This document shows positions 10,468 to 18,849 of a stretch of DNA of 64,000 bases, piece after piece (the stretch's first letter is position 1; each line of letters begins with the position of its first letter). Location: the NCBI RefSeq assembly GCF_002205645.1, contig NZ_NIOF01000010.1, forward strand, positions 186,001 to 250,000, read 5' to 3'. Made by a program: the position numbers and the translations under genes. This stretch comes from Roseateles aquatilis. Its GTDB lineage: Bacteria > Pseudomonadota > Gammaproteobacteria > Burkholderiales > Burkholderiaceae_C. Below the pieces are notes generated by a model. The model saw nothing but the letters and a program-made list of their open reading frames with translations. It was not told the origin of the DNA and made no database searches.

Positions 10468-11973
10468 ATGAAGTTCTCCGCAGTCCGTGGTTCCGCGATT
10501 CGTTTCATCCTGCCCGCCGCGTTGCTGACCGTCGCCGGTTTGACGCGCGCGGCGGCGCCGCTGCCGGCGCTCAACATCGACAAGACGCAGATCACCGTGT
10601 CCGGCCTGTCGTCGGGCGGCTTCATGGCCAACCAGCTCGGTTACGCCTATTCATCGACGTTCAAGGGCGTCGGTGTCTTCGCCGGCGGACCGTTCATGTG
10701 CGCCGGCCACGCCAACTACACCGCGTGCATGTACAACGCGACGATCTCGTCGTCGGCGCTCAACACCCTGCAGGCGGACCTCAACAACTGGAGCGGCACG
10801 GCGATCGACGCCAAGGGCAACGTCGCGGCGCAGAAGGTCTACCTGTTCGTCGGCACCAGCGACACGACCGTCGGCCCCAACCCGATGAACGCGGTGCAGA
10901 CCCAGTACGTCAACAACGGCGTCACGGCGGCCAACCTGGACTACATCCAGCGCAGCGGCACCGCGCACGTGCTGCCGACGGACTTCGACGCCACCGGCAA
11001 TAACAGCTGCGGCACCAGCGCGTCGCCGTACATCGCCAACTGCGGCTACGACGGCGCCAAGGCGGCGCTGACGAAGTTCTACGGCACGTTGAACGCGCGC
11101 AATAACAGCCCGGCCGCGGCCAACTACATCGAGTTCGACCAGACCGCCTTCAGCACCAATCCCGGCCTGGCCGCCACCGGCTGGGTCTACGTGCCGGCCA
11201 ACTGCACCGCCGGGCAGGTCTGCAAGCTGCATGTGGCGCTGCACGGCTGCCAGCAGAACTACGCCACGATCGGCGACAAGTTCCTGAAGAACACCGGCTA
11301 CACGCGCTGGGCCGACACCAACGACATCGTCGTGCTGTTCCCGCAGACGCGCGTGGACAGCACCAGCCGGTCGACCTCGGCCAGCGGCTCGCTGCCCAAT
11401 CCCAACGGCTGCTGGGACTGGATCGGTTGGTACGGCACCAACTTCGCGCAGAAGGCTGGCGTGCAGATGGCGGCGCTCAAGGCGATGGTCGACCAGATTT
11501 CCTCGGGCGGCGGTGGCGGCACCCCGGGCACCCTGCCAGCCCCGGCGTCGGTGACGGCCACCGGCGCGACCAACACCACGATGACCATCGGCTGGGCCGC
11601 CGTCAGCGGCGCTGCCGGCTACAACGTCTATCGCGGCGGCGCCAAGGTCAACGGCGCCGTGGTGACCGGCACCAGCTTCGGCGACACCGGCCTGTCGCCG
11701 GGCACCAGCTACAGCTGGACGGTGCGGGCGGTCGACGGCGGCGGCATCGAGGGCACCGCGTCCTCGCCGGTGACGGCGTCCACCACGGGCGGCGCGGCGG
11801 TCTGCTTCACCGCGACCAACTACGCGCACACGACGGCTGGCCGCGCCTACCAGAGCGGGGGCTACGCGCTCGCCAACGGCTCCAACCAGAACATGGGCTT
11901 GTGGAACGTCTTCGTCTCGACGACGCTCAAGCAGACCGGACCCAACTATTACGTGATCGGCACCTGCCCTTGA
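10468..11973 (+). CDS. Secreted poly(3-hydroxybutyrate) depolymerase, type 2 catalytic domain
   Basis: A 501-residue extracellular esterase that hydrolyses PHB. Signal peptide at residues 1-28. The catalytic domain is of the permuted type 2 arrangement: the lipase box GLSSG with nucleophile Ser48 comes early and the oxyanion histidine motif LHGCQQ (His259) comes late. A glycine-rich linker near residue 350 (SSGGGGGTPG) leads to a fibronectin type III domain and then to a C-terminal substrate-binding domain of about 60 residues (NYAHTTAGRAY, GSNQNMGLWN, YYVIGTCP). Start supported by CTGGAGG upstream. The gene sits between the binding-protein gene and the ATPase genes of an ABC importer, in the same direction and only 32 bases before the first ATPase gene. 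Confidence 0.93.
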   Translation: MKFSAVRGSAIRFILPAALLTVAGLTRAAAPLPALNIDKTQITVSGLSSGGFMANQLGYAYSSTFKGVGVFAGGPFMCAGHANYTACMYNATISSSALNTLQADLNNWSGTAIDAKGNVAAQKVYLFVGTSDTTVGPNPMNAVQTQYVNNGVTAANLDYIQRSGTAHVLPTDFDATGNNSCGTSASPYIANCGYDGAKAALTKFYGTLNARNNSPAAANYIEFDQTAFSTNPGLAATGWVYVPANCTAGQVCKLHVALHGCQQNYATIGDKFLKNTGYTRWADTNDIVVLFPQTRVDSTSRSTSASGSLPNPNGCWDWIGWYGTNFAQKAGVQMAALKAMVDQISSGGGGGTPGTLPAPASVTATGATNTTMTIGWAAVSGAAGYNVYRGGAKVNGAVVTGTSFGDTGLSPGTSYSWTVRAVDGGGIEGTASSPVTASTTGGAAVCFTATNYAHTTAGRAYQSGGYALANGSNQNMGLWNVFVSTTLKQTGPNYYVIGTCP

Positions 11974-12005
11974 GCCGACCCAGGACGACCCGATCGACCC
12001 CACGC

Positions 12006-12757
12006 ATGCTAGAGACCCGCGACCTGACCATCCGATTCGGCGGCCACACGGCGGTGGACCGCGTCAGCTGTGCCTTCCATCCCGGCACGCTGACCGCCAT
12101 CGTCGGGCCCAACGGCGCCGGCAAGACGACCTACTTCAACCTGATCTCCGGCCAGCTCGGCGCGAGCTCGGGCCAGGTCTTGCTCGACGGCGAGGACCTG
12201 ACGCGCATGGCCGCGCCGCTGCGCACGCGGCGCGGGCTGGGCCGGGCGTTCCAGCTCACGCAGCTGTTCCCGACGCTGAGCGTGCTGGAGAACGTCCGGC
12301 TGGCCGTGCAGTCGCGGCGCGGCGAGGGGTTGCGCATGCTGTCCGTGTGGCTGAATCACCGCGAGCTGCTGGACGAGGCGATGGCGATCGTCGAGCGCGT
12401 GCGGCTGACCCGCCGCGCGGACGCCCCCGCCGCCAGCCTGCCTCACGGCGACCAGCGCAAGCTGGAGGTGGCGATGCTGATGGCGCTGCGCCCCAAGGTC
12501 TATCTGTTCGACGAGCCCACCGCGGGCATGAGCGTCGACGAGGTGCCGGTGATCCTGGACCTGATCCGCGAGCTCAAGGCTGCCGGCCAGCACACCATCC
12601 TGCTGGTGGAGCACAAGATGGACGTGGTGCGGGAGCTGGCGGACCGCATCGTCGTGCTGCACAACGGGCAACGGGTGGCCGACGGCGAGCCGGCGACGGT
12701 CATCGCCTCGCCGGTGGTGCAGAGCGCCTACCTGGGCCTGGCGATGCCGGAGGCCGC

Positions 12758-12761
<4 letters not shown>
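12006..12761 (+). CDS. ABC transporter ATP-binding protein, LivG type
   Basis: A 251-residue cytoplasmic ATPase subunit that should pair with the next gene product to drive import. Walker A is GPNGAGKTT, the signature is replaced by the LivG-type ASLPHGDQRKLEVAM, and Walker B reads KVYLFDEPTAGMS, followed by the H-loop LLVEHKMDVV. The LivG feature of a helical insertion with Phe-Gln-Leu (RAFQLTQLFPTLSVLENV) is present. The C-terminus ends near AYLG, the LivG tail. It follows the depolymerase gene by 32 bases, has no obvious ribosome site, and overlaps the next gene by four bases (ATGA), so the cluster is translationally coupled. Confidence 0.93.
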
Positions 12762-13587
<826 letters not shown>

Positions 13588-13591
<4 letters not shown>

Positions 13592-14739
13592 AGGCGGACG
13601 ATTCGATGGCGACCCCTCCCATGCCCGCCGCGCCCACGCCCATGCCCATACCTGCTTGCCCACCCGCATCCACGCCCGCGGCCGTGCCCACGGCATCAGC
13701 GTCAGCATCGGCACCCCTGTCGTCGCCCACGGCGATGGCCCTGGCCGCCGAGCCGGTACCGAAGACGCGCTTCGACGCGATCCCGCTGCTGCTGATCGTC
13801 GCGGTCGCGCTGGCGGCGTTGCCGCTGGTCGGTTCCGCGACGAGCTGGGCGACGTTGACCATCGCCGGCCTGGCGATGGGGCTGATCATCTTCGTCATCG
13901 CCTCGGGCCTGACGCTGGTCTTCGGCCTGATGGACGTCCTGAACTTCGGGCACGGCGTGTTCATCGCGCTGGGTGCGTTCGTCGCGACGACGGTGATGGG
14001 GGCGATGGGCGGCTTCGTGGCGAGCCCGTCGCTGGCGGCCAACCTCGCCGCGGTGGCCGTGGCGGCGCTGGCCGGCATCGTCAGCGCGGCGGCGCTGGGC
14101 GTGGTCTTCGAGCGGGTGCTGGTGCGGCCCGTCTACGGCATGCACCTCAAGCAGATCCTGATCACGATGGGCGGCATGATCATCGGCGAGGAACTGATCA
14201 CGCTCGTCTGGGGCGCGCAGATGATCCCGCTGCAGCCGCCCGAGTCGCTGCGCGGCGCGCTGTTGATCGGCGACGTGGCGGTGGAGAAGTTCCGCTTGCT
14301 GGCCGTCATCGTGGGCCTGGCGGTCTTCGTCGGCCTGCTGTGGCTGCTGAACCGCACCAAGCTCGGCCTGCTGATCCGCGCCGGCGTGCAGGACCGCGAG
14401 ATGGTGGAGAGCCTGGGCTACCGCATCCGCCGGCTGTTCGTCGCGGTGTTCGTCGCGGGCTCGGGGCTGGCCGGGCTGGGCGGCGTGCTCTGGGGGCTGT
14501 ACCAGCAAAGCGTGATCCCGCAGATCGGCGCGCAGGTCAACACGCTGATCTTCATCGTCATCATCATCGGCGGGCTGGGCTCGACGCTGGGGTGCTTCGC
14601 CGGGGCACTGCTGGTGGGGCTGATGGCCAACTACTGCGGCTTCGTCGCGCCCAAGGTGGCGCTGTTCTCCAACATCGCGCTGATGGTCGCCGTCCTGCTG
14701 TGGCGGCCGCAAGGGCTCTATCCGGTGAGCAGCCGCTGA
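13588..14739 (+). CDS. ABC transporter permease, LivH type
   Basis: A 383-residue inner-membrane permease. After a 60-residue Pro/Ala/Met-rich cytoplasmic leader it has about eight hydrophobic segments; LTLVFGLMDVLNFGHGVFIALGAF is split here as LTLVFGLMDVLNFGHG and FIALGAF, the conserved LivH motif, and the EAA-like segment FVAGSGLAGLGGVLWG lies near residue 290. The normal LivH length is about 290-310, so the extended N-terminus is either a lineage trait or a misplaced start; the ATG overlaps the previous stop codon by four bases, which supports it. It should form the channel with the LivM-like product of the next gene. Confidence 0.92.
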
Positions 14740-14749
14740 AGGACGAGGA

Positions 14750-15823
14750 ATGACCGTGCTCCGTTCCCTGCTGTCCCACGACCTGCCGCGCAGCCGCGTG
14801 TTGGCGGCACTGCTGCTGGTCACCGTGCTGGCGCTGGCGCTGGCGCCGTTCGTGTTCCCCGGCACCAAGGCGCTCAACGTGGCGGCCAAGATCCTCGTGT
14901 TCATCGTGCTCGTGGCGAGCTACGACCTGCTGCTGGGCTACACCGGCATTGTCAGCTTCGCGCACACGATGTTCTTCGGCATCGGTGCCTACGGCGTCGC
15001 GATCGCGAGCACGCGCATGGAGCCCGGCTTCGCGGCGCTGGCGGCGGGCATCGGCGGCGCGCTGGTGTTGTCGCTGCTGCTGGCGCTGGTGATCGGGCTT
15101 TTCTCGCTGCGGGTGAAGGCGATCTTCTTCGCGATGATCACGCTGGCGGTCGCGGCGGCGTTCCAGGGGCTGGCGTCGCAGCTGTCGGACTTCACCGGCG
15201 GCGAGGACGGCCTGAACTTCCGCCTGCCCGCGCTGCTGTCGCCGTCGACCGAGTTCCTGGAGGAGCCGCTGCTCGGTGTCTCGGTGGACGGCCGGCTGCT
15301 GAGCTACTACCTGCTGTTCGTCGTCGCCGCGGTGCTGGTGCTGGCGCTGCTGCGCATCGTCAACTCGCCGTTCGGCCGCGTGCTGCAGGCCATCCGGGAC
15401 AACGACTTCCGCGCCGAGGCGATCGGCTACCGGCTGGTGACCTACCGCACGCTGTCGACGCTGCTGGCCGCCGTCTTCGCCACGCTGGCCGGCGCGTTGC
15501 TGGCGATCTGGCTGCGCTACAACGGGCCGGACACCTCGCTGTCGTTCGAGATCATGCTGGACATCCTGTTGATCGTCGTCATCGGCGGCATGGGCACGAT
15601 CTACGGCGCGGTGCTGGGCAGCGCGCTGTTCGTGCTGGCGCAGAGCTACCTGCAGGACCTGATGCGCATCGGAGGCGCGGCGGTGGCGGACGTGCCGGTG
15701 CTGTCCCAACTGATCGCGCCGGAGCGCTGGCTGTTGTGGCTGGGCGTGTTGTTCGTGCTGGCCGTGTATCACTTCCCGACCGGGCTGGTCGGGCGGTTGC
15801 GGCAGCGAAGGAGTGGACCGTGA
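14750..15823 (+). CDS. ABC transporter permease, LivM type
   Basis: A 357-residue permease with about ten hydrophobic segments. The LivM hallmark YDLLLGYTGIVSFAHTMFFG is at residues 60-80 and the cytoplasmic loop NSPFGRVLQAIRDNDFRAEAIG precedes the late transmembrane pair in pieces such as RVLQAIRDNDFRAEAIGY. It starts ten bases after the LivH stop with a GGACGAGGA ribosome site. Its stop codon overlaps the GTG start of the following hydrolase gene, so the hydrolase is part of the same operon. Confidence 0.92.
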   Translation: MTVLRSLLSHDLPRSRVLAALLLVTVLALALAPFVFPGTKALNVAAKILVFIVLVASYDLLLGYTGIVSFAHTMFFGIGAYGVAIASTRMEPGFAALAAGIGGALVLSLLLALVIGLFSLRVKAIFFAMITLAVAAAFQGLASQLSDFTGGEDGLNFRLPALLSPSTEFLEEPLLGVSVDGRLLSYYLLFVVAAVLVLALLRIVNSPFGRVLQAIRDNDFRAEAIGYRLVTYRTLSTLLAAVFATLAGALLAIWLRYNGPDTSLSFEIMLDILLIVVIGGMGTIYGAVLGSALFVLAQSYLQDLMRIGGAAVADVPVLSQLIAPERWLLWLGVLFVLAVYHFPTGLVGRLRQRRSGP

Positions 15824-16662
15824 CATCGCCGACCTCGAACTACCTGAGCTGCGCCGGACGGGAGCTGCATTACATGGCGTGGGGCGACCCGACCGCGGAG
15901 CCCGTCATCGCCTGGCACGGCCTGGCCCGCACGGGCCGCGACATGGACGAGCTGGCCGCGCAACTGGCCAGGCGCCATTTCGTGATCTGCCCCGACACCA
16001 TCGGACGCGGGCTGTCGCAATGGAGTCCCGACCCCGACAACGAGTACTGCCTCGCGTTCTACGTGAAGCTGGCGGTGGCGCTGGTCGATCAACTGGGGCT
16101 GAAGACGTTCCACTGGGTCGGCACGTCGATGGGCGGCGCGATCGGCCTGCTGGCCGCGGCGACGTCGCTGCGCGGACGCATCCAGCGGCTGGTGCTGAAC
16201 GACATTGGCCCGGAACTCGCCGACGCGGCCGTGCAGCGCATCCGCAGCTATGCGGGCAATCCGTCGGCGTTCGACACCGTCGGCGAGCTGGAGCAGTACT
16301 TCCGCCAGATCTATCAGCCCTACGGCTGGATGAGCGACGCGCAGTGGCGGCGCCTGACCGAGACCTCGGCGCGTCGCCTGCCCGACGGTCGCGTGACGCC
16401 GCACTACGACCCGGCGATGGTCCGGCAGTTCTTCGTCCATCCCGACGACTACAAGCGCTGGGCCGAGTGGGACTCGCTGAGCCTGCCGGTGCTGTGCCTG
16501 CGCGGCGAGAGCTCGGACCTGCTGCTGCCGGAAACGGCCGACGCGATGCGGGCGCGGGGGCCGCGCGCGGTGGTCGTCACCGTCCCGGGATGTGGGCACG
16601 CACCGGCGCTGAACGTGCCGGCGCACTTCGCGGTGGTGGAACGGTTTCTGGAAGGCGGCTGA
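15820..16662 (+). CDS. Alpha/beta hydrolase at the end of the importer operon
   Basis: A 280-residue cytoplasmic hydrolase. The alpha/beta fold markers are WHGLARTGRDMDELA (oxyanion region), the nucleophile elbow GTSMGGAIG, an acid in LRGESSDLLLP and the catalytic histidine in GCGHAPALN. I take the GTG at 15820 as the start: AAGGAG lies just upstream and GTGA overlaps the LivM stop by four bases. No signal peptide. Position after a depolymerase and an importer suggests it cleaves imported 3-hydroxybutyrate oligomers or another ester, but alpha/beta hydrolases are too versatile to assign a substrate. Confidence 0.85.
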   Translation: MTSPTSNYLSCAGRELHYMAWGDPTAEPVIAWHGLARTGRDMDELAAQLARRHFVICPDTIGRGLSQWSPDPDNEYCLAFYVKLAVALVDQLGLKTFHWVGTSMGGAIGLLAAATSLRGRIQRLVLNDIGPELADAAVQRIRSYAGNPSAFDTVGELEQYFRQIYQPYGWMSDAQWRRLTETSARRLPDGRVTPHYDPAMVRQFFVHPDDYKRWAEWDSLSLPVLCLRGESSDLLLPETADAMRARGPRAVVVTVPGCGHAPALNVPAHFAVVERFLEGG

Positions 16663-16707
16663 GCGCGGCGCCGATCTGCGCCGGACCTGTGCCAGATCAA
16701 CGCTTGA

Positions 16708-16935
16708 TCAGCCAGCCCAGCATGCCAGCGTGGACGTGGCCCACCGTCGGTCCTCCTCGGCCACGCAGTCGGCGACGAGCACGGTCAGGCTGTAGCCGAT
16801 GACCGTCGACAGGACGAGGATGCCGAAGAAGAACAGGGACAGGTCCTTGATCCGGCGCACGTGACCATCTGCCGGGCGTTCCTCGGACTCGATCTGCAGC
16901 GCCATCCGGAGCCCGGTATCAGCTTGGCTGGACAT
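16708..16935 (-). CDS. Small membrane protein, module copy A, C-terminus lost by frameshift
   Basis: A 75-residue protein: a polar N-terminus with the motif ADGHVRRIKDL, then one clear transmembrane segment (LFFFGILVLSTVIGYSLTVL) and a Cys-Glu-Arg-Trp tail. It is a paralogue of the 87-residue protein at 17294-17557 (shared: ADG-RRIKDL-LFF, G-SL--L, E-R-WA-STL). Compared with that copy it lacks 16 bases, so the frame shifts and stops early; the missing tail GMLGWLIKR plus stop is still readable in another frame down to 16697. The gene starts four bases after the stop of the RHH-like gene. It may be a decaying copy. Function unknown. Confidence 0.6.
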   Translation of the reverse strand: MSSQADTGLRMALQIESEERPADGHVRRIKDLSLFFFGILVLSTVIGYSLTVLVADCVAEEDRRWATSTLACWAG

Positions 16936-16939
16936 CGCA

Positions 16940-17152
16940 TCACAACTCGCTGAATTCGATCTTCAGCGCGGCACGCTGATCGGCGTGGACGATGCCGACG
17001 TAGTCGCCGCAACGGGCCGCCCGACGAGCCCTGAGGAACAGCTCGACGGACTTCTGCAGGACGTGGCCCATGCTGGTCCGATCGGCTTCGGACGCTTGTT
17101 CGATTTCCCGATGCAGGGAATCGTCGACTTCGATGCGGTACCGGATGGTCAT
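16940..17152 (-). CDS. 70-aa ribbon-helix-helix-like protein, module copy A
   Basis: A 70-residue basic protein starting MTIRYRIEVDDSLH after the ribosome site AAGGAG. The pattern, a short strand followed by two helices (residues about 9-22 and 28-45), resembles ribbon-helix-helix DNA-binding proteins such as those of antitoxins and CopG-like regulators, though the match is by shape only. The C-terminal part ends GIVHADQRAALKIEFSEL. It is a diverged paralogue of the equally long 70-residue protein at 17559-17771 (shared DR-S, V, RR, R-G--G-V--D). It overlaps nothing but is tightly coupled to the small membrane protein downstream. No known family was recognised with confidence. Confidence 0.65.
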   Translation of the reverse strand: MTIRYRIEVDDSLHREIEQASEADRTSMGHVLQKSVELFLRARRAARCGDYVGIVHADQRAALKIEFSEL

Positions 17153-17210
17153 GCGAGGCTCCTTGATGACGCTCGACCGTCGAGCGCGGACGACCAGTGA
17201 ATCACGCGTG

Positions 17211-17282
17211 CCGGCCCAAGGCCAGCGTCGCGAGGGGGGATTGCAGTAAGTCCTGCGCAAGATCAAATCTCCGCCGGATCGC
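17211..17282 (-). promoter_or_regulatory. Conserved upstream block of module copy A
   Basis: These 72 bases match the block at 17835-17907 upstream of copy B. Nineteen bases are identical (17249-17267), reading on the minus strand TTTGATCTTGCGCAGGACT. The block also shares GCAATCCC and CCTCGCG segments. TTGAT resembles half of an FNR/Anr box (TTGAT-N4-ATCAA), but the other half is poor. Being kept while the proteins diverged, it is probably a promoter or operator. Confidence 0.6.
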
Positions 17283-17293
17283 GACGGCGCCCA

Positions 17294-17557
17294 TCAGCGC
17301 TTGATCAGCCAGCCGAGGATGCCGCCGAAGACGGCGGTCAAGGTTGACAGTGCCCATTGGCGGTTTTCATCAGGGGTGCAGGCATCCCGCAGCGTGAGGA
17401 GACTGAATCCCACCAGTACCATCAAGATGAAGACGCTGACGAAGAACAGGCCCAGGTCCTTGATGCGTCGGGCTCGACCGTCCGCGCGGGACTCGGGGAT
17501 GCCGACCTTGGCGTCCAGCAATTGGGCGCGTGTTTCCATGGTGTCGTCGGCGCCCAT
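17294..17557 (-). CDS. Small membrane protein, module copy B (full length)
   Basis: An 87-residue protein, intact paralogue of the shorter copy at 16708-16935. A polar N-terminus ending SRADGRARRIKDL leads into a transmembrane segment (GLFFVSVFILMVLVGFSLL), a short loop with Cys and the motif ENRQWALSTL, then a second hydrophobic segment (TAVFGGILGWLI) ending KR. Two membrane passes are likely, with the basic ends in the cytoplasm. The ATG lies one base after the stop of the RHH-like gene, so the pair is translationally coupled. I recognise no family; the recurring gene pair is the main clue to its role. Confidence 0.7.
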   Translation of the reverse strand: MGADDTMETRAQLLDAKVGIPESRADGRARRIKDLGLFFVSVFILMVLVGFSLLTLRDACTPDENRQWALSTLTAVFGGILGWLIKR

Positions 17558-17558
17558 G

Positions 17559-17771
17559 TCAGATCCACCGGATTTGTGTTTGCAGGTGGTGCTCGTGATC
17601 CCGGTCGACGAACCCCAGCACGCGACCGCGACGGATCTCCCGACGCAAGGTGAAGTAGGTGTAGAGCGCGCGGCTGATGACCTCCATTTCGGAATGACGA
17701 TCCTCCCTGGCGGCCCAGCGGATGTCGTCGTAGGCCTCATCGGTCAATGTGGCGGTCAGCGGGACTGGCAT
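17559..17771 (-). CDS. 70-aa ribbon-helix-helix-like protein, module copy B
   Basis: A 70-residue protein starting MPVPLTATLTDEAYDD after GAAGGAG. Its predicted strand-helix-helix N-terminal half and R-rich middle (LRREIRRGRVLGFVDRD) parallel the copy A protein position by position, although identity is low (roughly a quarter to a third by eye). DNA binding is plausible but unproven; the length is right for a small regulator or antitoxin. It is followed after one base by the small membrane protein, and preceded by the same conserved upstream block as copy A. Confidence 0.65.
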   Translation of the reverse strand: MPVPLTATLTDEAYDDIRWAAREDRHSEMEVISRALYTYFTLRREIRRGRVLGFVDRDHEHHLQTQIRWI

Positions 17772-17834
17772 GCGGAACTCCTTCAACGCGTGGCGACCGG
17801 ACATCGGGCGCTGGACGCCAGTGAAGCACGCACG

Positions 17835-17907
17835 CCCCGGCCCAGGCCAGTTCCGCGAGGAGGGATTGCCGTCAGTCCTGCGCAAGATCAAACCCGCGCG
17901 GGATCGC
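17835..17907 (-). promoter_or_regulatory. Conserved upstream block of module copy B
   Basis: Counterpart of the block at 17211-17282, with the same 19-base identical core at 17874-17892 and the same surroundings. It lies 64 bases before the start of the copy B RHH-like gene, as the copy A block lies 59 bases before its gene, consistent with a promoter/operator. Confidence 0.6.
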
Positions 17908-17947
17908 CGTGGCCGGCGGTGGACAGCGGTCTTGACGACCGCGGGGG

Positions 17948-18472
17948 TCAGTCGTTGAGCTGAGGCAGATCCAGCCAGCGCGCCAGCCGGCGACGCAGCG
18001 TCAGGAAATCCAGCGGCTTGGTCAGATGCTCATCCATGCCGGCCTTGAGGCTGTCGGCCACGTCGCTGTCCAGCGCGTGTGCGGTCAGCGCCAGGATGGG
18101 GAAGCGCGGCAGCCGGCCCTGCGCCTGCTGCTCCCGCAGCCGGCGCGCGCATTCCAGGCCGTCCATGCCCGGCATCTGGATGTCCATCAGCACCAGGCTG
18201 GGCGCGGCGCGCTCGCACAGGTCCAGCGCTTCCTGGCCGTTGCGGGCCAACTGGGTCTTCAGACCCATCAGCGCCAGGAACTCCAGCGCCACGACCTGGT
18301 TGATCGGGTTGTCCTCGACCAGCAGCACGAAGGCCTCCCCCGGCGCCGGGCGCTGGCCGGAGACCGTGGCATCCACCGCCGGCGGCGACGCCGGCGCGGG
18401 TTTCGCGGACGCGTCGGACGTCATCAGGACCAGCGTGGTCTCGGAAGGGTGATGGCCGTCGTTTCTGTCCAT
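17948..18472 (-). CDS. Stand-alone response regulator receiver protein
   Basis: A 174-residue protein with an unstructured N-terminus of about 50 residues and one CheY-like receiver domain: acidic pair in LLVEDNPINQ, phosphoacceptor Asp in LVLMDIQMPGMDG, Thr in ILALTAHAL and Lys in HLTKPLD. The form is that of receiver domains from hybrid histidine kinases (NPINQ motif), so it is likely a phosphorelay intermediate; no output domain follows. The kinase is not in the window. The start at 18472 (MDRNDGHH) is chosen over a later ATG at 18424; neither has a strong ribosome site and the frame is open further upstream. Confidence 0.8.
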   Translation of the reverse strand: MDRNDGHHPSETTLVLMTSDASAKPAPASPPAVDATVSGQRPAPGEAFVLLVEDNPINQVVALEFLALMGLKTQLARNGQEALDLCERAAPSLVLMDIQMPGMDGLECARRLREQQAQGRLPRFPILALTAHALDSDVADSLKAGMDEHLTKPLDFLTLRRRLARWLDLPQLND

Positions 18473-18849
18473 GTCGCTTGTCGCCCCCCAGCCCATGAAG
18501 ACTGCGGGTAATCCCTGAGAAAAGTCGCGCGTGTCGGCGCCGGATGTGGCATTGCGGCGACGGGGTCCATTGTTGCCGCAGCCCCCGAAGACTAGCAAGT
18601 GTGCGGAAGTCATCACTCCTAGGCCTTGACAGGAGGTATTCCAAGCCTTCCTGAACGGTCGAGGCATTTCATTTGCTTACCACTATGTCCCCGCCGAAAG
18701 GCGAGCGCCCATGGGGCCTGGCTCGCGGACGAGCCGCTTGCGGCTTCCTGCCGCCCGCCAGGCGTTCGCCTGCTGCCAGTTCGTGGCATCGGCGCTCCCT
18801 AGAATGTTTGCCCACTGCCTTTTTTGAGCCTCCGGGCCCGACACCACAC
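18473..18849. other. Divergent interval between receiver gene and uvrA-like gene
   Basis: These 377 bases hold the promoters of two divergent genes. On the plus strand TAGAAT at 18801-18806 is a possible -10 box, 44 bases before the uvrA-like ATG, in the phrase CCCTAGAAT that recurs before the S9 peptidase gene (26083-26088). A TTGACA at 18626-18631 has no -10 partner at the right distance. No small gene convinces me; a short frame starting TTG at 18673 merely extends the uvrA-like frame. Confidence 0.5.

Noticed and set aside
17249..17267. A full FNR/Anr box before the small-module genes
   Set aside because: Only the TTGAT half-site matches; the other half (CGCAG) keeps two of five bases, so I report it only as a resemblance.
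18626..18654. Sigma-70 promoter with TTGACA before the uvrA-like gene
   Set aside because: The -35 match is perfect but no -10 hexamer occurs 16-18 bases downstream.
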